Below, piece by piece: positions 58,039-64,000 of a DNA stretch of 64,000 bases. The stretch is taken from assembly GCA_900316955.1 (NCBI GenBank), contig ONEX01000011.1, forward strand, positions 1-64,000, given 5' to 3'. Numbering within the stretch: position 1 is the first letter of the stretch; every line of letters starts with the position of its first letter. The DNA comes from an uncultured Bacteroidales bacterium (lineage in GTDB: Bacteria; Bacteroidota; Bacteroidia; Bacteroidales; UBA932). Both the position numbers and the translations under genes were made by a program. Below the pieces are notes generated by a model. The model was given only the letters and a program-made list of their open reading frames with translations. It was not told where the DNA came from and did no database searches.

Positions 58039-59109
58039 TCAAGGGGGCAATGGAACCTCCAGCAGGACGGGCAGATGGTCGGAGACGCCGCCGGTGTGGC
58101 GGGGGCCGGTGTAGGTGCGGAGGGGTTTCTCGCCGGAATGGACGGTGTCGCGCGTGAGCAGGAAAGGGATCCGGAGGATCCGCATTCGAGAGAGCGGGGT
58201 TAAGGCCGGGGACACATAGATATGGTCGATGAGGTCCCATTTTCCGTCGAACTTGATGGTGCCGAGGCCGCGGCGGAAAAGGTCCATGTGCATGGGCCGC
58301 AACACCGGCTCCAGCAGCCAGAAGACGGGATTGTCGGGGGTGTCGTTGAAGTCGCCCCCGGCGACGATCCGGTCGATGCCGATGGCGGCGAGCGAATCCG
58401 CCAGGAACCGGAGCCGCTCGACGGCGATCCGCCGCCTTGGCTCCGACTCCGCCGCCCCGCCATACTTGGACGGATGGTGGTTCACCAGCACAGCGAAGGC
58501 GCCGTCATTCCCGGACCCCCCTCTTCCGTCATTCCCGGCTTGACCGGGAATCTCCTGGAAGGTGGCGATAGATGCCCGATCGGGGTCGGGCATGACGGAA
58601 GAAGGAGGGGCGGGCATGACGGGAGTACCGGCTTGTTGAAACACGCACAGCAGGATGTCCCGCGTGGCCATGACCGTGTCGGCGGAAAAGAGGTGGCAGG
58701 GTTTGGAGTCGAGGAGTTCCAGGCGAGAGGAGCGATAGAGGAGGGCGACGTCGATGCCGCGACGGTCGGGGGAGTCGTAATGGACATACTTGTAGTCCAG
58801 CTTGCGGAGCGCAGTCTTCTGGAGCACCTGTCGCAGGACAAAGGCATTCTCCACCTCTTCCAGACCGATGATATCCGGCAGCCGTCCTGTCTCCGCCTCC
58901 ACCCAGAACAGCGCTTTCGCAAAGGCGTTCGCCTTCGCCTGGAACCGCTTCCAGGTCCAGTGCCGCTCCCCTGCCGCCGAAAACTCCACGTCCGACACCG
59001 TCGTGGAATCATTCCGCCAGTCGAAAAAGTTCTCCACGTTCCAAAACATCACCTGGAGCGAATCCGCACCCGGGGCAACGAAAAGCCACAATAATAACAG
59101 CGTTCTCAT
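58039..59109 (-). CDS. endonuclease/exonuclease/phosphatase family protein, exported
   Basis: A 356-residue protein with a short signal peptide (MRTLLLLWLFVAPGADS). The DNase I-like fold is clear: LQVMFWNVENFFD (metal-site Asn and Glu), IGLEEVEN, VLVNHHPSKYGG, AGGDFNDTPDNP (catalytic Asp and Asn) and the final GGVSDHLPVLLEV (SDH motif). Residues about 163-203 (VMPAPPSSVMPDP...EIPGQAGNDGRGGSGNDG) are foreign to the fold and encoded by an inverted pair of dispersed repeats. Its substrate may be nucleic acid or a phosphoester; all catalytic motifs are intact. Confidence 0.9.
   Translation of the reverse strand: MRTLLLLWLFVAPGADSLQVMFWNVENFFDWRNDSTTVSDVEFSAAGERHWTWKRFQAKANAFAKALFWVEAETGRLPDIIGLEEVENAFVLRQVLQKTALRKLDYKYVHYDSPDRRGIDVALLYRSSRLELLDSKPCHLFSADTVMATRDILLCVFQQAGTPVMPAPPSSVMPDPDRASIATFQEIPGQAGNDGRGGSGNDGAFAVLVNHHPSKYGGAAESEPRRRIAVERLRFLADSLAAIGIDRIVAGGDFNDTPDNPVFWLLEPVLRPMHMDLFRRGLGTIKFDGKWDLIDHIYVSPALTPLSRMRILRIPFLLTRDTVHSGEKPLRTYTGPRHTGGVSDHLPVLLEVPLPP
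58508..58626. repeat. in-frame palindromic repeat inside the nuclease-like gene
   Basis: TCATTCCCGG units on one arm (about 58508-58556) are mirrored by CGGGCATGACGG units on the other (about 58583-58626). Together they form an imperfect palindrome of about 120 bp that adds roughly 40 codons without breaking the frame. Confidence 0.75.
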
Positions 59110-59255
59110 GCGCCCAAGTTAGGGCGCGGCGACGGAACGCAGGGAAAGAAACGTAAAAATGTGGCGAAATGTTTTTTGTTGTTTCACTCAAACAACAAAA
59201 ACGCCCCCCGAGCGAAGCGCAAGGGGATCGTGAATATAAGGTTTAGGTTGGGTAC

Positions 59256-60359
59256 TTACACGTTAAACAGGAAGTGCATGATGTCGCCGTCCTGGACGAC
59301 GTAATCCTTGCCTTCGATGCCCATCTTGCCGGCGGCGCGGACGGCGGCTTCGGTCTTGTAGTGGACGAAGTCGTCGTACTTGATGACCTCGGCGCGGATG
59401 AAGCCGCGCTCGAAGTCGGTGTGGATGACACCGGCGGCCTTGGGGGCCTTGTCGCCCACGCGGATGGTCCAGGCGCGGCACTCGTCGGCACCGGCCGTGA
59501 AGAAGGTCTGGAGGCCCAGGAGGCGGTAGGCGCCCTGGATGAGGCGGACGACGCCAGACTCGGACAGGCCCATCTCCTCGAGGAACATCTGCCGGTCCTC
59601 GTACTCCTCGATCTCGGCGATCTCGGACTCGGTCTTGGCGGCAATCACGAGGATTTCCGCATGCTCGTCGGCGACGGCGGCGCGGACGGCATCGACATAG
59701 GCGTTGCCCGTGGCGGCGGAAGCCTCGTCCACGTTGCAGACGTACATGACAGGCTTGTTCGTCAGCAGGTACAGCTCGCGCGCCATCTGCTCTTCCTCAG
59801 CGTTCTCGGGAACGACCACGCGGCAGGATTTGCCCTGCAGGAGCACCTCGCGGTAGCGCTGGAGCAGCGACAGCAGCTTCTTCGCGTCCTTGTCACCGCC
59901 CGTGGTGGCCTGCTTCTCGACCTTCTTGATGCGGTTTTCCACCGTCTCCAGGTCCTTGATCTGCAGTTCCATGTCCACGACTTCCTTGTCGCGGACCGGG
60001 TCCACGGAACCGTCGACATGGACGATGTTGCCATCGTCGAAGCAGCGGAGGACGTGCAGGATGGCGTCGGTCTCGCGGATGTTGGCGAGGAACTGGTTGC
60101 CGAGGCCCTCCCCCTTGGAGGCGCCCTTCACCAGGCCGGCGATGTCCACGATCTCCACCGTGGCGGGAATCGTGCGCTTGGGCTGGCAGATCTCGGTCAG
60201 GACTTCCAGGCGCTTGTCCGGCACGTTGGTGGAGCCCACGTTGGGCTCGATGGTGCAGAACGGGAAATTGGCGCTCTGGGCCTTGCCCGAGCTCACGCAG
60301 TTAAACAAAGTGGACTTCCCGACATTGGGAAGTCCAACTATTCCACATTTCAAAGCCAT
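59256..60359 (-). CDS. ychF: redox-regulated ribosome-binding ATPase YchF
   Basis: A 367-residue Obg-family P-loop ATPase, close to the usual 363. The start MALKCGIVGLPNVGKSTLFNCVSSGKAQSANFPFCTIEPNVG gives the P-loop and switch I. DIAGLVKGASKGEGLGNQFL is the G3 region. The G4 site NVDE replaces NKxD, the hallmark of ATP preference. The C-terminal TGS-like domain ends KDYVVQDGDIMHFLFNV. It binds the ribosome or 50S subunit and is linked to stress response. It lies 3 bases after the ppiD-like gene on the same strand, so it is probably cotranscribed. Confidence 0.97.
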   Translation of the reverse strand: MALKCGIVGLPNVGKSTLFNCVSSGKAQSANFPFCTIEPNVGSTNVPDKRLEVLTEICQPKRTIPATVEIVDIAGLVKGASKGEGLGNQFLANIRETDAILHVLRCFDDGNIVHVDGSVDPVRDKEVVDMELQIKDLETVENRIKKVEKQATTGGDKDAKKLLSLLQRYREVLLQGKSCRVVVPENAEEEQMARELYLLTNKPVMYVCNVDEASAATGNAYVDAVRAAVADEHAEILVIAAKTESEIAEIEEYEDRQMFLEEMGLSESGVVRLIQGAYRLLGLQTFFTAGADECRAWTIRVGDKAPKAAGVIHTDFERGFIRAEVIKYDDFVHYKTEAAVRAAGKMGIEGKDYVVQDGDIMHFLFNV

Positions 60360-60362
60360 AGA

Positions 60363-62453
60363 CTAGAAGAATCGGGCGCGGTTGTCCTTGACGTCGGCAT
60401 CGTCCATCATCGCAGGAAGGATCATCTGCGCGGCGTAGTTCAGGATCTGCGCGTTGGCATTCTTGGCGTCGCTCTCGGTGTAGAAGGAACCGGTCTCGCG
60501 GCCGTTCACCTTGAACACATACACACCGTAGGAACCGGCGACCGGGCCGCTGATCTGGCCTTCCGGAGCGGCGGCGATGGCACCGACGAACTTCGGATCC
60601 AGGCTGCGGGCGCCCATCGACGCGAAGGCGACGTCGTTCTGCGTGGACACGGAGGTGCCCAGCTTCTCGGCGATGGCCTCGAGGTCGGTCAGGCCGGCGA
60701 TCTGCTCGGCCACCTCACCCTGGCGCTTCTCGGCGTACTTCTCGGAGTAGAGCTGGTTCTTGATCTGCTCGGCGACCTCATTGACCGGGGCGATACCCTC
60801 CTTGTGGGCGCCGGTGACGGCCACCACGAAGAAGTAGTTGTTGTCCACGGTGATGATGTTGGACACCTTGCCGGGCTTGTTGTCGAAGGCCCAGCGGGTG
60901 ACCTCCTTGGCATGGCCGATGGAGCCGTAGGTATCGGTGGCCTCGTTGATGGTCATGCTGTGGGAGTAGGTGCCGATGGAGTCGCAAGCGGCGCGATAGT
61001 TCGCATACTTGCCGCCGGCGAGGGTGGCGACGCGGTTGGCGTCGTTGTAGTACTTGTTGAAGGTCTCCTTGCTGGAGAGAATCTCCTTCTCGAACAGGGC
61101 CACCTGCTTGAACAGGGCCGGAGCGCCGGCCTCGGTCACTTCCACGATGTGGGTGGCCATGTTGGACTGGAGGATGAACGGCTGGCCCACCTTCGCGTCG
61201 AAGATGGCGTTGAAGCCGGTCGGGAGGTAGGACACGGTGGCCGGGGAGATCTCGCCGATCTTGCCGAACTCGCCGTCAGCCTGGGAACCGCGGTCCAGGG
61301 AGAACTCGGTCGCGAGGGCGGTGAAGTCCGCGCCCTTCTTGAGCTCGTTCAGGAGGCTGTCGGCCAGGTGCTGGCCGTCCTCGTTGGACTGGAACATCAT
61401 GTGGCGGATCGTCACGGTCTCGGGCATGGTCGCCGTCGCCATGATACGGCCGGCATACAGGGTGTTGTTCGCGCTGATCACCGGGGAAGTTCCCTCGTTG
61501 TTCTCGGAAACGAAGGTGTCGATGTCCGCATTGACGCTGCGCAGGTCACCGGCCTTGTACCACTGGTCGCTCCACTGGGTGTCGGAGTTGCGCTGCAGGA
61601 AGGCGCGCACGTTGTCCGTAGTGGTGAAGTCCTCATAGAGCTTCACGAACTCGTCGTTCGCGGCGGTGATGTCCTCGGCGGACGGGACCACCTGGAACAC
61701 GACATACTCGATGTCGCGGGTAGCCTTCTGCTCGAAGAACTTCTTGTGGTTGTCATAGAAGTCCTTGATTTCCTTGTCGCTCACCACAACGGTGCTGTCG
61801 GTGGCGAAGGAGAAAGGAACCATGACGAAGTCCACGTCGGCGGTGGTGTTGTTGTCGGCGATGGCCTTGTTCACCTGCAGGGCGTTCTCCACGTTGGAGT
61901 TCATGAACAGCGCGTTGTACTTGTTGTAGTACTGGTTCGTGACGATCTGCTCCTGGAGGTAGGCCCAGATGGCCTTGGCGTTCTCGTCACCGTCCTCCAC
62001 ATTCTGGAGGAAGGCCACCAGGCGCTCGTTGGAGAAAGCGCCGTTCTCGTCCACGAACAGGGAGGCGATGACCGGAGAGACGTTCTCACCGTTGGTCAGG
62101 TCCATGATCTCGTCCTTGCCCACGTTGATACCGGCGGCATTGCAGTTCTTGATGAACAGGTTCTCTTCCACGAGGTGCTTCCAGACCGCGTCGCGGATCT
62201 GCTGCTGCTGCTGCTCGCTGGAGGAAGTGTTGCCGGAAAGCATCTCGCTGATGCGGGACATCCGGTCGACCTCCGCCTGGAAATCGGTATAACTGACGGA
62301 CTTGCCACCGATCTTGCCCACGTCATACTTGGAGGAGACGGACTGGACCGTCTGGATGATCTGGCTCGGATCGATGATGAAGAGTAAGAGCGGGAGGGCG
62401 ACCAGGATGGAAAGGACGATGCCCCAACCGCGGAGTTTCTCTAAAACTGCCAT
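60363..62453 (-). CDS. PpiD/SurA-like membrane-anchored peptidyl-prolyl isomerase
   Basis: A 696-residue protein with an N-terminal membrane anchor (WGIVLSILVALPLLLFII, residues 10-27). SurA_N-type chaperone helices (about 45-160) follow (GKSVSYTDFQAEVDRM...QQIRDAVWKHLVEENLF). The parvulin domain lies at about 345-450 (VTIRHMMFQSNEDGQHLADSLL...FSLDRGSQADGEFG), with a second diverged parvulin-like stretch after 510. It acts on the periplasmic face to fold newly exported proteins. Upstream lies lptC, with a 52-base gap. It complements the separate PpiC-like and SurA genes at 36-38 kb. Confidence 0.9.
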   Translation of the reverse strand: MAVLEKLRGWGIVLSILVALPLLLFIIDPSQIIQTVQSVSSKYDVGKIGGKSVSYTDFQAEVDRMSRISEMLSGNTSSSEQQQQQIRDAVWKHLVEENLFIKNCNAAGINVGKDEIMDLTNGENVSPVIASLFVDENGAFSNERLVAFLQNVEDGDENAKAIWAYLQEQIVTNQYYNKYNALFMNSNVENALQVNKAIADNNTTADVDFVMVPFSFATDSTVVVSDKEIKDFYDNHKKFFEQKATRDIEYVVFQVVPSAEDITAANDEFVKLYEDFTTTDNVRAFLQRNSDTQWSDQWYKAGDLRSVNADIDTFVSENNEGTSPVISANNTLYAGRIMATATMPETVTIRHMMFQSNEDGQHLADSLLNELKKGADFTALATEFSLDRGSQADGEFGKIGEISPATVSYLPTGFNAIFDAKVGQPFILQSNMATHIVEVTEAGAPALFKQVALFEKEILSSKETFNKYYNDANRVATLAGGKYANYRAACDSIGTYSHSMTINEATDTYGSIGHAKEVTRWAFDNKPGKVSNIITVDNNYFFVVAVTGAHKEGIAPVNEVAEQIKNQLYSEKYAEKRQGEVAEQIAGLTDLEAIAEKLGTSVSTQNDVAFASMGARSLDPKFVGAIAAAPEGQISGPVAGSYGVYVFKVNGRETGSFYTESDAKNANAQILNYAAQMILPAMMDDADVKDNRARFF

Positions 62454-62505
62454 TTTATCGTTACTTTTTTAAAATTTTCGTCAATTTTCAGTCAAGGGCG
62501 CAAAT

Positions 62506-63189
62506 TTAGGAATTTTCTTTCAAATTATCACTATTTTTTCGCATTACCGGGCGTTTCAGCCCTTTTTTGGGCGGAAAAGGACCGATGAAATTGACGGAAT
62601 CCAGCACAACTTTGGTGGAATCCTGCTCGACGACGCCGTAACTGTTGAACGGACGCTGGATGATGGCGTTACGGGCCATGTCGTCGGACCGCATCCCGAA
62701 TCCCTGCATGAAACCGGCCGGGGAGTACATCTTGATGTAGCAGTCGGTCCAGATTTCCTTGGCCTTCTGGTCCCAGTAGATGGTGTCCGTTTCCATGGTC
62801 TCCTGGTTCACGATGTTCCGGATGACCACGCTGCCGAACGCCGACCACTTGTCCTCCCCCTCCTTCTTCCGGGTGTCGTGGCGGGCTTTCTGCGACTTGA
62901 TGGTGGTTTCCAGCGAGCCGTCCTCCGCATAGCCATAGACGGAAAGGCCGTTCGGGAACAGTTCGTAGGAGAGGCTGTCATGGTCATAGACTTCCATCAC
63001 GGGCGCCTCCACGCGCATCTTCAGCTTTCCGTTCTCCGTCTGGACGAAGAACATGCTGTCCACGACCTGGAGCGGGGTCTGGGTCAGGTCCAGTTTCTCC
63101 GCCTCGGACAGGTTTCCCTTGCATGAAAATACGACGAAAGCAACCGCCAGCGCGGTTGCCATCGTCGTAAGTATGCGGTGCAGTCTCAC
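62506..63189 (-). CDS. lptC: LPS export periplasmic protein LptC
   Basis: A 227-residue lipoprotein-like protein of the LptC/YrbK family. The start codon is GTG (63189). The signal MRLHRILTTMATALAVAFVVFSC ends at a lipobox Cys. The LptC jellyroll follows (about 45-190): LQVVDSMFFVQTENGKLKMRVEAPVMEVYDHD, ELFPNGLSVYGYAEDGSLETTIKSQKARHD. It passes LPS from the LptB2FG extractor to the LptA-like bridge; the OstA-like protein at 38.6 kb is a likely bridge partner. It lies 6 bases after the upstream TPR gene, so the two are cotranscribed. Confidence 0.92.
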   Translation of the reverse strand: MRLHRILTTMATALAVAFVVFSCKGNLSEAEKLDLTQTPLQVVDSMFFVQTENGKLKMRVEAPVMEVYDHDSLSYELFPNGLSVYGYAEDGSLETTIKSQKARHDTRKKEGEDKWSAFGSVVIRNIVNQETMETDTIYWDQKAKEIWTDCYIKMYSPAGFMQGFGMRSDDMARNAIIQRPFNSYGVVEQDSTKVVLDSVNFIGPFPPKKGLKRPVMRKNSDNLKENS

Positions 63190-63195
63190 TGAATC

Positions 63196-64000
63196 TTATC
63201 TGGTACGGACCGTGGTAGTGGTGGTCATGCCACCGCAGGAGACCGTGTAGATCTGGCCCTTGCCCAGGTCATACATGAAGATTTCGCTGGCCTCCGGATA
63301 GTAGATGCTCACCTTGCCGATGGCGGCGCGGGCGTCTTCCGCGAGGGTGTCGTCAGCGGCCTGGGCCTTCTGGTAGTAGTCGGTGGCGGCCCAGTAGCGG
63401 GCGTACTTGTCCACATCGCTGCCGCAGCTGGCGGAAGCCCAGAGGTTGCCCATGATCATGTAAGCCTTGCCGGCATAGCCGTTGTCCAGGCGGACCGCCT
63501 TGCCGGCGGCGTCGAAGGCGCGGCCGCGCATGTTGTTCGCATAGCAGAAGCGGGCGAGCTCGTACAGGTACTGGGCGTCGGTGGCCTCGTCGGACTCTTC
63601 ATAGTCGATGGCCTCTTCCAGGTAACGGCAGGCGTCGGCCACGTTGCCGCGGGCGGCGTTCAGCTTGTACAGGCCGAAGGCGCTGCGGTAGGACGGATCG
63701 CCCTTGTGCATCTGGGTGACGGCCTTGAAGTAGAGGTCGTTGTTGGCGCAGTCCTCGGCGCTGTTCATCAGCTTCACGATGTTCGTGACGACGGCCATGT
63801 TGGTCGGATCGGCCTCGAAGCGCGGGGTGAAGATGGCGATGAGGTTGTCGCAGGAAGCGACCTTGCTGTCGGCGAAGACGCTCTCGATGGTGGCCTTGGT
63901 CTTGAGGTTGTCCTCCGCCTCGGCGTCGCTCTTGGCGGTGGCGCCGCCGATGGCCTCGGTGACGGTGTCATACATGTTGATGACGTCATCGGCCTGGAGC
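63196..64000 (-). CDS. tetratricopeptide repeat protein, 5' end outside window
   Basis: The frame stays open to the window edge, so only the C-terminal 267 codons or so are present. The sequence is helical and repetitive, TPR-like (PSYRSAFGLYKLNAARGNVADACRYLEEAIDYEE, DAQYLYELARFCYANNMRGRAFDAAGKAVRLDNGYAGKAYMIMG). A short tail follows (EIFMYDLGKGQIYTVSCGG). It precedes lptC with a 6-base gap, a neighbourhood I recall in other Bacteroidales. The signal peptide, if any, is not visible. Confidence 0.85.
   Translation of the reverse strand, partial: LQADDVINMYDTVTEAIGGATAKSDAEAEDNLKTKATIESVFADSKVASCDNLIAIFTPRFEADPTNMAVVTNIVKLMNSAEDCANNDLYFKAVTQMHKGDPSYRSAFGLYKLNAARGNVADACRYLEEAIDYEESDEATDAQYLYELARFCYANNMRGRAFDAAGKAVRLDNGYAGKAYMIMGNLWASASCGSDVDKYARYWAATDYYQKAQAADDTLAEDARAAIGKVSIYYPEASEIFMYDLGKGQIYTVSCGGMTTTTTVRTR

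Noticed and set aside
59173..59201. 12-bp A/T-rich hairpin as ychF terminator
   Set aside because: The stem is nearly all A-T and has no T-run after it on the minus strand, so termination is not supported.

Overview
The window looks like a chromosomal segment from a high-GC member of the Bacteroidales (a gut lineage of the Cryptobacteroides/Rikenellaceae sort would fit, but the species cannot be named from sequence alone). Evidence: Bacteroidota promoters (TTG, about 19-20 nt, TAnnTTTG) lie upstream of many genes. Several families are typical of the phylum: Lrp next to metY, DUF389, DUF5106, OstA-like LPS protein, BlaI/BlaR1 with TonB, fimbrillin-like lipoprotein, and zinc proteases of the DUF5117/5118 type. 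No rRNA, tRNA, CRISPR array, prophage or classical insertion sequence was seen.

Layout. 0-5.7 kb: metY and a divergent Lrp regulator, a 154-bp palindromic repeat, an ECF sigma operon, a small conserved gene, DUF389. 5.7-10.7 kb: mutarotase-like protein and secreted alpha/beta hydrolase, then the glucuronate genes uxuA-uxuB. 10.7-12.9 kb: a radical SAM enzyme divergent from a small lipoprotein that is translationally coupled to a beta-barrel gene. 12.9-14.2 kb: a gene-poor repeat field. 14.2-19.7 kb: GH31 alpha-xylosidase and a zinc metalloprotease. 19.7-24.3 kb: TonB-domain protein, YfhO, glycosyltransferase. 24.4-31.1 kb: mutS, then thyA-folA and two NSS transporters. 31.1-46.8 kb: galM, a thioredoxin-like lipoprotein, two large paralogues combining a HExxH domain, a propeller-like region and an outer-membrane barrel, the periplasmic chaperone/LPS set (PpiC-like, SurA, OstA-like), CpXC protein and galK. 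46.8-56.2 kb: secreted nuclease, a 39-residue peptide plus fimbrillin-like lipoprotein, and the operon blaI - blaR1/TonB/plug - TPR - outer-membrane receptor. 56.2-58.0 kb: a Y1 (HUH) transposase-like gene flanked by its apparent repeats. 58.0-64 kb: exo/endonuclease/phosphatase, ychF, ppiD-like, lptC and a truncated TPR gene.

The most interesting system is a REPtron-like unit: a RAYT-type Y1 protein gene (56893-57828) bordered on both sides by composite palindromic elements that also occur at 2.2 kb and 13.0 kb. In the intact copies the four motif sites sit at identical positions within exactly 154 bp although the spacers between them have diverged strongly. Second in interest are the rSAM/lipoprotein/barrel cassette, the BlaR1-TonB-plug fusion operon, and the in-frame palindromic repeats inserted in three protein genes.
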